Shown piece by piece: positions 48,101-54,876 of a stretch of 55,988 nucleotides of DNA (the first letter of the stretch is position 1; each line of letters opens with the position of its first letter). Both the position numbers and the translations under genes were made by a program. The stretch lies in NCBI GenBank assembly GCA_910576815.1, contig CAJTKA010000023.1:1-55988 (forward strand). Direction: 5' to 3'. The DNA is from an uncultured Lachnospiraceae bacterium (lineage in GTDB: Bacteria > Bacillota > Clostridia > Lachnospirales > Lachnospiraceae). Below the pieces are notes generated by a model that was given only the letters and a program-made list of their open reading frames with translations, searched no databases and was not told the origin of the DNA.

Positions 48101-48188
48101 CATACAGTTCTTTAATTCAAATGGGAATTTTGTAGCAGCATTTCTGTGTAAGAGCAATGAGAATCAATGGAGGCAGTGGGGAAGGTAA
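45105..48188 (+). CDS. Giant minor pilin with Ig-like domains (PilW-like)
   Basis: 1027 residues; ATG 45105 has GGGGGAAG upstream and gives a normal short leader, MKRDQKG|FTIVE (Glu at +5), then LLIAVAILSIVVASVCGFIL. Residues about 25-210 look like a PilW/GspJ-type pilin domain (LALNQMSDVVIDTTR). From about 215 come bacterial Ig-like beta domains (SVAARDSGVIIEPGETYHFS; AVNLSATADGTETDAAG) and a cysteine pair CSACG near 360. The C-terminal half is rich in Tyr, Asn and Lys and not recognised. Such size is very unusual for a pilin and suggests a pilus-borne adhesin. Confidence 0.82.
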   Translation: MKRDQKGFTIVELLIAVAILSIVVASVCGFILVGSRSYAAGNSDISVQQEAQLALNQMSDVVIDTTRSVNYAGYDASGSPVYALKDAEFAFTPEDKSLVMYNGVLVKNPSGGPDIIEDGNGNKNYHFYWDKSEETLFYAEVDATTGTAPIFGDPGYEWVTLASHVTDFSVDLSQVEEKRVVMLALTFEDGVKEYVTSNNVTIRNKVGVNDAELDPLNRKKTISVAARDSGVIIEPGETYHFSTPRVTGENVTDRSVVWSVEESHSASGGTRFTDKDNGILQIATDEPAGDVKLKITTNAVGDDGQPATCSVTVHIKRVRAVNLSATADGTETDAAGNTVYLVSPGGTYTITADVTGYKLEEVCSACGDDTTIDKQVVYEGNPQGRSEVWIIHQPGVYDVSYAKLKDQKPNSVTLTIDKGAPTSDENVTHSFVVQALSMLSVCDNAYGRKYDWWVPGAISFKVVEGNKNIDLNGELLWGASADLTASFDNPKFHYYMLFARIREYGTTGNDKIMVFLSEGKTTRVTPDMFGVETINKPWQLSLQALEPKADLPAGVGWSALSSGKTGYLVDHPEVKAMIEDYLAPGHCDASGTYIGTAYEHTGKLETMIYPPEILYQYNGQKNLEGELKLQTVTTLAGPFTTNFGVDKVKNTRDMSLGGFAEQNVKFSVYRETEGGLEKLYGYNGETKQYEGESEPYDQALKLSEIGNVKNMYIKLDTNKRDKFSQVAGKYRVIPTITYTQGSGADHYSGSGIYYTSYTPKYEQEQYYEDKRSTVYYEVIEGGNLELWSYANNQFTLGEIYFPAPSEPDFTQYFNKEESNWQNAKKGGYFAKTVKGRTDTTSYQPSAAQMQCQYVNGRYELKLFYTYHDDNWDRDMEASAGLFCYDETQKRWIQRDKGTFDTQLKNMGQTQVPGNAIKLDNSTADVDFTMWNNTYKGKMYIPLPSESAFTDKLGFARERNEWQENNGYNFKIQKKDKQETETVWIHKVKCYYDPSAKEYTIQFFNSNGNFVAAFLCKSNENQWRQWGR

Positions 48189-48218
48189 GAAACCGCCTGA
48201 TGAGAGAGGGTATTGCGT

Positions 48219-51200
48219 ATGGGCAGAGAAAAGAAAAATGCCATGATACGGCAGCATACGGAGAAAAAGCAGATCAGCCCGCTGATTGTCCTTTTGACGT
48301 TTCTTATGGGAGCGGCAGCAGCTTTTGCGGCGTTTTTGGGTATACGGGCGTCGAAGGATAAAAAGAATGCCGGGAGAGCAGGCAGCGTTGGGGCAGCCGG
48401 TCGTGACAGCATGCAGGAGGGCCGGGAACTGAATGATCTGCTCAGACAGCTGCGCAGTGAATATGAGCGCAGGGACAGTCTGGAGCGTGACATCGCGCGT
48501 TCGGACTTGAAAGTGTACAGTGTGCAGACCCAGAAGATCAAGCCCTACAGACCACGCAAGCGTGTGTCTGTAAAGAAGGTCATCGGGCGTTCGGTGGCAG
48601 TAGCGGTAGCGGTAGCGCTTGTGGTGACGGGACTTTATGTGATGCCGTATGACAGCAAAATGCTTGGGTCTACCGTGCAGGCAAAGTCGTCCTTTGGCGG
48701 CATTAAGCAGGTCGTGGACGAACACAACGAGAAGAATCCCTTTGTCATCCTGGATATTGTGCCGGGAAAGGCATATTCAGCAGATAAGAAATATGAGTTT
48801 TCATTGGGGACCATCGGTTATCTCGCGCCGGGGCAGTCACCGATCCAGCAGGATCTGGTCCGTATTTTTACAGGGGAAGATAAGGCGAATTTCTATGCCT
48901 TTTCGGCAAGAAAAGCATTGACTGATTCGGTCATGGGAAGTGGTTACGAAGGAATCAGTTACCAGGAAGCTTACGGCGGAATGGGAGAGGATCTGCGGAG
49001 CAGTATGTGGAGTCAGATTTATGATCCGGCGGAAATCGCATCAGGCGGAGACGGACAGCCGCCTGCGACTTATTCGACAGGAGAACTCTACGCTTATGTA
49101 CAGAGGAGACCGGATGCCGAGGGAGCGGATGCAGGCAGCCTTCCCTCTCTTGCGGGATATAACTATGATTTGATCTGGCCGTCAAACGGTTCGATTTTTG
49201 GTAATGCGGTCATGTCGTCCGCTGCAGCAGTGGGAGATGTCTTTACCTTTGCGCCGGATGGTGAGGGAAAATATCAGGTATTCTTTGAAGGCCCGACCAT
49301 GGGGACCAGTGGCTACCGCCCGGAATTGCTTATGAGCGGCAGCTATGACGAGGTGATCCTCGGTGGAAATTATTCTGATGCTACGGGTGTGTATGTCGTT
49401 GAGAACGGCGTATATCGCTATGCCAGCACGATTGGCGAGATGAAAGGGATTCCGCGCCCGGAGCCGGAACAGCCGACTGATCCGACACCGATCGATCCGG
49501 AGCCGACTGATCCAACACCGACCGATCCGGAGCCAACCGACCCGGAACCGACTGATCCGGAGCCAACCGACCCGACACCTACTGATCCGGAGCCAACAGA
49601 CCCGACACCGATCGATCCGGAACCGACTAATCCGGAGCCGACCGATCCGACACCGACCAACCCGGAACAGCCACAACCTGAGCAACCTCAGCCTGAGCAG
49701 CCGCAGGTACAGTCGGAACAGCAGGTGCAATTTGCATCTCAGACGGCAGGGAAATGGCACTATTATGTAGAAATCATGCAGCCCATGAATGAAGGAGAGC
49801 CGCAGCCGGAACAGCCCGCACCTGAGCCGCCGCAGCCTGAGCAGCCGGAACCGGAACAACCACAGCCTGAGCCGTCCGCTCCTGAGCCGCCGCAGCCGGA
49901 ACAACCACAGCCTGAGCCGCCAGAACCTGAGCAGCCCGATTCGGAACAGCCACAGCCGGAACAACCGCAACCTGAGCCGGAACAGCCCGAGCAGCAGCCA
50001 GCGCTCGACTTGGAGGAAGGGACTTATTGTATCATAAAGTTTACCTATGTTGAGACACAGCAGGAGGAGCTTCTTTATCAGGTGAAAGAGAGCAGCAAGT
50101 TCTATTCGACGGAGGGGCAGCCTCGCCCTTACGACACCTATCACTTGGAAAGAGGAGTGTCCCAAAACGGTTTCAATGCTGCTTTGGACACGGAACTTAA
50201 TGCCGTGAATCCTGCTGTTGTTGGAAGTTTTCGATATGTCGGCGACGGGAAGGGGATGTATAAGCTTACCAAGGCAGGCAGTACCCAAAAAGTTACGGAA
50301 TTGACAGGCTTACAGCCGATAGAGCGGGAAATAGAATATGTAAATACGCAGGGAGCGCAGGAATATTATGAGATCGCAGCTGCGGGCACATCTTCATATT
50401 ATATTGAGGTGCAGAATGCACCCGTGTATATACGGTGTACCAGCGGAAAAGATTATCTCAGAAAACATGTGTTCAATTCCTTGAAGGCGCAGGACAATGC
50501 TTCCGATGATTTTGCGATCAGGGTGAATACGGTGCTTGCCGGTGACGTGACCTATGAGATGGTGCAGGAGGCAAACCTTGTTTATCTCGAGGATGGTATG
50601 GGTCTCTATTTTGACCAGAATACGCCCAAAGGCTATATCTATACAGAGGAAAAAGGAAATGCCGATGACGGTGTGGGGGATATTTCTGATACGGTCATCA
50701 TGAGTCTGCTGTATGGAGCTGTGGAGGAGTCAAAGCCCGTCATTGTGGACTACGGCATCGTGACGAACGAAAACGATTATGCGGATACCAAGTATCAGAA
50801 ATTGGCAAAGGTCTTTCTGAAACAGGATCTGGCTGCCTTCTACAACGCGATGGCAAAGTCAGATGATCTGGCAAACAGCGCGTTGATGAATGCAGACAAA
50901 GAATCCACGGAGTATCCGAATAAGAAGGATAATGATTATCATTATGTAAACCGCAATATCTACATCGTGAATGGATCGACACCGCTGGTGGCGGACGACT
51001 TCCCGGATGCAATAGATAAGACTGCCGCGACTGCGGGCTTTACCGAAGTGTTGGCGGCGATTCGGGCGGAGAATGTCATGCTGTCGGATGACGAAAAAAT
51101 AGCCGAAGAAGTCAGCAAGGCGATGGCAGTGCAGTACATCATTAATTTTTCCCGGGGATTAGTCGGGGAGTACAAGGATCTCTCCATTCTGGAGCTGCAG

Positions 51201-53669
51201 CCGACGGCGAATATAGAGTACGATTTGCACTATGATGCGTCGGCGGATAAAGAAAGAGTCGTCCTCTACTGGCGGAGGCAGGATCAGAGCGGGGAAGGAC
51301 AGCAGATCCTCAGAAGCTCCAGAAAGATACAGATCGACAGGGAACTGTGTTCAGTGGCGGCGTTCAACACCAGTTATGAGGATATCAACGAGGCTTACAA
51401 CATGATCTTCATCGGACTGGACGGGCAGCGCCTCTACAGAGAGCTTGATAAGGACAACATGCTGCAGACAGTTTACAACGATCCTGACTTAAACGGCAAA
51501 GTCTACCACAGGGGAGACCGCGTGGCGGGCATCGATGTCAGATATGATGAGAACGATATCACGGTGGAGAAGAAGAACGCTTTGCTCGACTATCTGCGGG
51601 CAGGCTATCCGATCGTGGTGGAGAATGACTGCTTTACGGGTGGGAGCGCCAGGAAAGCCGAAGCGAAAGATATCAATACCAAATACATTGCCAAAGACAC
51701 GCAGATGTATGCGTTCTTTGAGGAAGCGATTGCTATGAGAGCGGATCAAAAGGACGGTGAGGAGTCGGATGTCGGACTCTACACCATCGAGGACGTGCAC
51801 AGCAGCGCTATGTTTGCGATGCAGTTGAAAGCTCTGCGGCCAAAGGTGGAACTGCAGAGGGAAAACGATGCTGCGCCGGATGGCGGCGAAAATGGGGACG
51901 AGGAACAGAATGAGCAGATCGGTATGATTCCTGCGGAGCCGGTGGAGGATCAGCCGGGTGTCATCCGCGGTACATTTGCCTACCGTATTTCAAGCGACAA
52001 GACGGGAGACGACAGGGCCTATGGGAGGGAGTTAGACAGACATCTGTATCTCGACCTGAATTACGACGGTATCTTTGCGCCGGAAGAGGAGATTGCCGGG
52101 TATCAGCATGAGCAGACGGCGGACGGCGGTACGATCAGCGTTGATTTCAATGAGATCAACTCCGGCATCGTGCCTTGGAAGCTGGAGGTGGCGGATCATG
52201 GCAACCAATACCGGCGTGCCGCGACGCAGGGCTATTTTACGATCACAGGCAATGATAAGACGAAGATCAGGGTTTTGCAGATTCTTGATGATAAGAAGAA
52301 TGATTATGCCAATTTTGAGGAGCAGTATAAAAGGGTAGAAAATTCTATGCTGGCCTACTATCTGAAGGCGGCGGAGGGAAGAGCGAATATTGCGTGGGAC
52401 ATCAAGACAGTTGAGCCGAGTAATGGTAAGGATGGGCTGAAGGAACTGCTTGATAAGAATCCGAATTACCTTTCCCTCTGGGATGTGGTGGTGTTGGGCT
52501 TTGGCGAGAGCCGGAATCCGGGAGAAATGGTGACTACAGCAGTCAATGATTTCGTTGCCGCAGGCGGTAGCGTGCTGCTCTCCTCTGCTGGCGCCGCTGA
52601 GGAGACGGGAAGGTTTGGGCTTTCTACAGCGGTTCTGGGACAGAAGGATGGAAAGACTTACGGAAAACTAGGTCTGCACAGTCCTTCCCAATACCGATAC
52701 AAAGGCATTGACGCGTATATGTTCAACAAGACGCCGAGTCTGTTTTTGGACTGCATCAATGAAGGGGTGATTGCACAATGGCCGCTGCAAGTCAACACGC
52801 GGGCGCAGCTTGGCAGCGCTACAAAGGTCTCGATGCCTGATTATCTGTTGGATATCGGAGAGGAAGGCGGGACGGGGCAGCCCCGTACTACGGCGTGGTT
52901 TACTCTGCTCGATACCGGTGCTTCAAGTGACGGCAGTACAGCAGGCGGCTACAGTGTTTCTCCCCGTGACGGCAGAAACAACTACTATGTCTACAGCAAA
53001 GGGAACGTGGTGTATGTGGGGCAGTCACAGTATCCCTACATATATGACAAGGAAAGCGGAAAAGGGCCGGAAGGAGACGGTTTGGACGAGTGCAAGATTT
53101 TTGTGAATGCGTTGATGGCGGCCTATAACGGCGGTGTGCACAGAGCCAATGTCTCCATTGTGGCGGGCTTTAACGGGGTGAATAAGGTGGAGAGTGTCAC
53201 CATCCCTTATGATGTGGCCTTCAAGGAGGGCGAACAGAGCGGAGACGCAAAAGGCGGTATCCTCGGCGATACGGTGGATGTATACTTCCGCTTTACGGAT
53301 AACAACATTGCCGTCGATAAGACGACCAGAGCGACCTTTTATTATAAGAATGCGGGCGCAGCCGAAAACGCGACGCTCCTGCTGCCGGATGGCGGGATCA
53401 ACGGGACCGATTACACAGACTTTACCGCCAGGACCCCCATCTGGACGGTGGAAAACAATCGCCTCGTGGAAGTGACGGATGGCAGCGTGGTTCCGGGCAA
53501 AGTGTATCGGATCAAGGCGCCGTTGGAAGCTATGCAGGCGGGAGAAGAAGAACAATCACAGATCTGCGTGCTGCTCACGAACAGCTACACGAGGGCGGGA
53601 CAGATTGTGGAGGCGTTCAGTTTGGACAGCGTATCTCTAAACCGTGCGCAAATGTTCCTATTAGAATAG
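48219..53669 (+). CDS. Giant DUF5057-like surface protein with proline-rich stalk
   Basis: 1816 residues; ATG 48219 is 9 bases after GAGAGGG (48203-48209). Two hydrophobic helices near residues 22-43 and 127-145 are separated by a basic loop. After the second, KNPFVILDIVPGKAY and GTIGYLAPGQ are the start of a DUF5057-type region. A Pro-rich stalk follows (PTDP/EPTDP units, then PEQPQPEP units; residues about 413-590). The long C-terminal part has IRVLQILDDKKNDY, LWDVVVLGFGE and AAGGSVLLSSAG segments, and ends SLDSVSLNRAQMFLLE-like, as in other DUF5057 proteins. Last gene of the pilus locus and probably a cell-surface or pilus-associated protein; function unknown. Confidence 0.8.
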   Translation: MGREKKNAMIRQHTEKKQISPLIVLLTFLMGAAAAFAAFLGIRASKDKKNAGRAGSVGAAGRDSMQEGRELNDLLRQLRSEYERRDSLERDIARSDLKVYSVQTQKIKPYRPRKRVSVKKVIGRSVAVAVAVALVVTGLYVMPYDSKMLGSTVQAKSSFGGIKQVVDEHNEKNPFVILDIVPGKAYSADKKYEFSLGTIGYLAPGQSPIQQDLVRIFTGEDKANFYAFSARKALTDSVMGSGYEGISYQEAYGGMGEDLRSSMWSQIYDPAEIASGGDGQPPATYSTGELYAYVQRRPDAEGADAGSLPSLAGYNYDLIWPSNGSIFGNAVMSSAAAVGDVFTFAPDGEGKYQVFFEGPTMGTSGYRPELLMSGSYDEVILGGNYSDATGVYVVENGVYRYASTIGEMKGIPRPEPEQPTDPTPIDPEPTDPTPTDPEPTDPEPTDPEPTDPTPTDPEPTDPTPIDPEPTNPEPTDPTPTNPEQPQPEQPQPEQPQVQSEQQVQFASQTAGKWHYYVEIMQPMNEGEPQPEQPAPEPPQPEQPEPEQPQPEPSAPEPPQPEQPQPEPPEPEQPDSEQPQPEQPQPEPEQPEQQPALDLEEGTYCIIKFTYVETQQEELLYQVKESSKFYSTEGQPRPYDTYHLERGVSQNGFNAALDTELNAVNPAVVGSFRYVGDGKGMYKLTKAGSTQKVTELTGLQPIEREIEYVNTQGAQEYYEIAAAGTSSYYIEVQNAPVYIRCTSGKDYLRKHVFNSLKAQDNASDDFAIRVNTVLAGDVTYEMVQEANLVYLEDGMGLYFDQNTPKGYIYTEEKGNADDGVGDISDTVIMSLLYGAVEESKPVIVDYGIVTNENDYADTKYQKLAKVFLKQDLAAFYNAMAKSDDLANSALMNADKESTEYPNKKDNDYHYVNRNIYIVNGSTPLVADDFPDAIDKTAATAGFTEVLAAIRAENVMLSDDEKIAEEVSKAMAVQYIINFSRGLVGEYKDLSILELQPTANIEYDLHYDASADKERVVLYWRRQDQSGEGQQILRSSRKIQIDRELCSVAAFNTSYEDINEAYNMIFIGLDGQRLYRELDKDNMLQTVYNDPDLNGKVYHRGDRVAGIDVRYDENDITVEKKNALLDYLRAGYPIVVENDCFTGGSARKAEAKDINTKYIAKDTQMYAFFEEAIAMRADQKDGEESDVGLYTIEDVHSSAMFAMQLKALRPKVELQRENDAAPDGGENGDEEQNEQIGMIPAEPVEDQPGVIRGTFAYRISSDKTGDDRAYGRELDRHLYLDLNYDGIFAPEEEIAGYQHEQTADGGTISVDFNEINSGIVPWKLEVADHGNQYRRAATQGYFTITGNDKTKIRVLQILDDKKNDYANFEEQYKRVENSMLAYYLKAAEGRANIAWDIKTVEPSNGKDGLKELLDKNPNYLSLWDVVVLGFGESRNPGEMVTTAVNDFVAAGGSVLLSSAGAAEETGRFGLSTAVLGQKDGKTYGKLGLHSPSQYRYKGIDAYMFNKTPSLFLDCINEGVIAQWPLQVNTRAQLGSATKVSMPDYLLDIGEEGGTGQPRTTAWFTLLDTGASSDGSTAGGYSVSPRDGRNNYYVYSKGNVVYVGQSQYPYIYDKESGKGPEGDGLDECKIFVNALMAAYNGGVHRANVSIVAGFNGVNKVESVTIPYDVAFKEGEQSGDAKGGILGDTVDVYFRFTDNNIAVDKTTRATFYYKNAGAAENATLLLPDGGINGTDYTDFTARTPIWTVENNRLVEVTDGSVVPGKVYRIKAPLEAMQAGEEEQSQICVLLTNSYTRAGQIVEAFSLDSVSLNRAQMFLLE
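49460..50008 (+). repeat. Proline-rich coding repeats
   Basis: Two blocks inside the DUF5057-like gene: about 49470-49670 encodes (D/E)PTDPTP/EPTDP units in steps of 6 to 18 bases, and about 49671-49700 plus 49796-50008 encodes PEQPQPEP units. The near-identical units are likely to vary in number between strains. A long open frame on the opposite strand is a by-product of the same composition. Confidence 0.85.
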
Positions 53670-53718
53670 GGATTAAATAAAATAAAAAATACGGAATTGT
53701 TAAAGTGTAAAAGCAAGG

Positions 53719-53747
53719 AGGGCCTGCGCGTGAGCGCGGGCTCTTTT
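53719..53747 (+). terminator. Terminator of the pilus locus
   Basis: AGGGCCTGCGC (53719-53729) pairs with GCGCGGGCTCT (53734-53744) with two G-T pairs, loop GTGA, followed by TTTT. Confidence 0.75.
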
Positions 53748-53751
53748 GTGC

Positions 53752-53781
53752 TTGACAAAAGCACACCCCTTGCCGCATAAT
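53752..53781 (+). promoter_or_regulatory. Promoter before leader copy 1
   Basis: TTGACA (53752-53757), 18 bases, CATAAT (53776-53781). The spacer differs from that at 54682 while the -10 and all downstream bases agree, so the conserved block starts at the -10 box and continues as transcribed RNA. Confidence 0.65.
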
Positions 53782-53856
53782 AATCCTATCGGAACTTTCT
53801 GAGTATTCTAATATTCCATTTTAGTTTTCAGGCGTATCGCCGCAGGATTTCCGAAC
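53776..53856 (+). ncRNA. Conserved structured leader, copy 1
   Basis: A 46-base block (53776-53821) and a 29-base block (53828-53856) are identical to 54706-54751 and 54761-54789; only the linker differs (TAGTTT here, 9 bases in copy 2). Possible helices: AATCCT (53782-53787) with AGGATT (53844-53849); CGGA (53790-53793) with TCCG (53850-53853), which together make an H-type pseudoknot; CTGA with TCAG; and GGCG/CGCC around TAT (53831-53841). It ends 100 bases before the GNAT-like gene. I could not match it to a known riboswitch. Confidence 0.55.
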
Positions 53857-53955
53857 AGGTATTGAGAAGGGCACTATTAACAGAGTGAATGAGAAAGTGT
53901 GCTTTTTGTGGTGCTTTTCTGTAAATTATGATAAAATAGAAAGGAGAAAAGCAGC

Positions 53956-54456
53956 ATGATGGAAGTTGATGTATTGATTGACAGGATTACAGACTGTCTG
54001 ATCGACACCGGAACCGGGGAGGAGGTGGAACCGGAATACCGAAAGCGTGAAACGCCGATTAGACCGAAAGACTATAGGGGATGGATATTTAACTGGAGTA
54101 TCACGGAAGAAAACGGGTATGATATATATGAGTTGTTCATAAAAGACGATGATACCGTGCAGGGCAGGATCTCCGTCAAGATTGTCGGCGGGGTAGCGGA
54201 TGTTGAGATTGTTGAAGCGGCACTGCATAACTATAGTCACAAAGGAAGATATGCAGGCGTTGGCGCGCATCTGTTTGCAATCGCCTGTCAGGTAAGCTTG
54301 GATGCCGGGTGTGACGGTGTGGTAGCTTTTACTTCAAAAAGCGATTTAGTAGAGTATTATATGGAAAGATTAAATGCGGCGGAGATTACACCGAGAAGAA
54401 TGGTTATCTTTGAAAGCGCCGCACAGATATTGTTAGACAAATATATGAGAAAGTAG
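53956..54456 (+). CDS. GNAT-like acetyltransferase
   Basis: 166 residues. ATG 53956 follows GAAAGGAGAAAAG. The C-terminal half has the acetyl-CoA-binding pattern of the GNAT fold: VEIVEAALHNYSHKGRYAG followed by VGAHLFAIACQVSLDAGCDG, then VAFTSKSDLVEYYMERL (motif B), ending FESAAQILLDKYM. The N-terminal half (RPKDYRGWIFNWSI; IYELFIKDDDTVQGRISV) fits the first beta strands. The substrate is unknown. A 60-residue gene follows immediately, so the pair may be a functional unit, for example toxin-antitoxin like; this is speculative. Confidence 0.72.
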   Translation: MMEVDVLIDRITDCLIDTGTGEEVEPEYRKRETPIRPKDYRGWIFNWSITEENGYDIYELFIKDDDTVQGRISVKIVGGVADVEIVEAALHNYSHKGRYAGVGAHLFAIACQVSLDAGCDGVVAFTSKSDLVEYYMERLNAAEITPRRMVIFESAAQILLDKYMRK

Positions 54457-54465
54457 GTGGAGGTT

Positions 54466-54648
54466 ATGTTGGCTATGCAGAAAAAATTGGCGGATGTTGA
54501 GCATGATATTACCTATTACGCAAAGGATGGCAGATTAACAGGGGAACCGGACGGTAAGAGATATCGATGGAGAGATATGATAGATAGATGTAAGCAGTTG
54601 GGCAGACCCCTTACAGAGGAGGAAGCGGAGGAATTTAGGGTAGAGTAG
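54466..54648 (+). CDS. Small conserved-looking protein, partner of the GNAT-like gene
   Basis: 60 residues, charged and helical (ADVEHDITYYAKDGRLTGEP; RYRWRDMIDRCKQLGRPLTE and an EEAEEF end). The start is uncertain: GTG 54457, ATG 54466 or ATG 54475; AGGTGG and GGAGG at 54455-54463 fit 54466 or 54475. It begins within 10 bases of the acetyltransferase stop. I do not recognise a characterised family. Confidence 0.6.
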   Translation: MLAMQKKLADVEHDITYYAKDGRLTGEPDGKRYRWRDMIDRCKQLGRPLTEEEAEEFRVE

Positions 54649-54681
54649 CACAAGCTTAGAGGCATGCGGGGCGATTGATGC

Positions 54682-54711
54682 TTGACTAAATCGCGCCGTT
54701 TGCTACATAAT
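54682..54711 (+). promoter_or_regulatory. Promoter before leader copy 2
   Basis: TTGACT (54682-54687), 18 bases, CATAAT (54706-54711); same geometry as the promoter at 53752. Confidence 0.6.
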
Positions 54712-54789
54712 AATCCTATCGGAACTTTCTGAGTATTCTAATATTCCATTTCAATAAGTATCAGGCGTATCGCCGCAGGATTTCCGAAC
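54706..54789 (+). ncRNA. Conserved structured leader, copy 2
   Basis: Second copy of the element at 53776-53856, with linker CAATAAGTA (54752-54760). All proposed helices are kept. It ends 88 bases before the comM start, so comM and the GNAT-like gene should answer to the same signal if it is a regulatory RNA. No terminator stem was seen between it and comM. Confidence 0.55.
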
Positions 54790-54876
54790 GAAGCATTAGC
54801 AGTAGAACAGAGAGCGGTAAAAGCAATTGCAGCAGCAACAAATGTTTTATCATAACGTAAAAAGGAGGTAATGTCT

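Noticed and set aside
49460..50008. Possible CRISPR array because of short tandem repeats
   Set aside because: Units have no unique spacers, keep the reading frame and encode PTDP/PEQP proline repeats.
49182..50288. Long minus-strand open frame (368 residues, Arg/Leu-rich) opposite the DUF5057-like gene
   Set aside because: It exists because the Pro/Glu/Asp-rich repeat codons on the plus strand rarely make stops on the other strand; no ribosome binding site and repetitive Arg/Leu composition.
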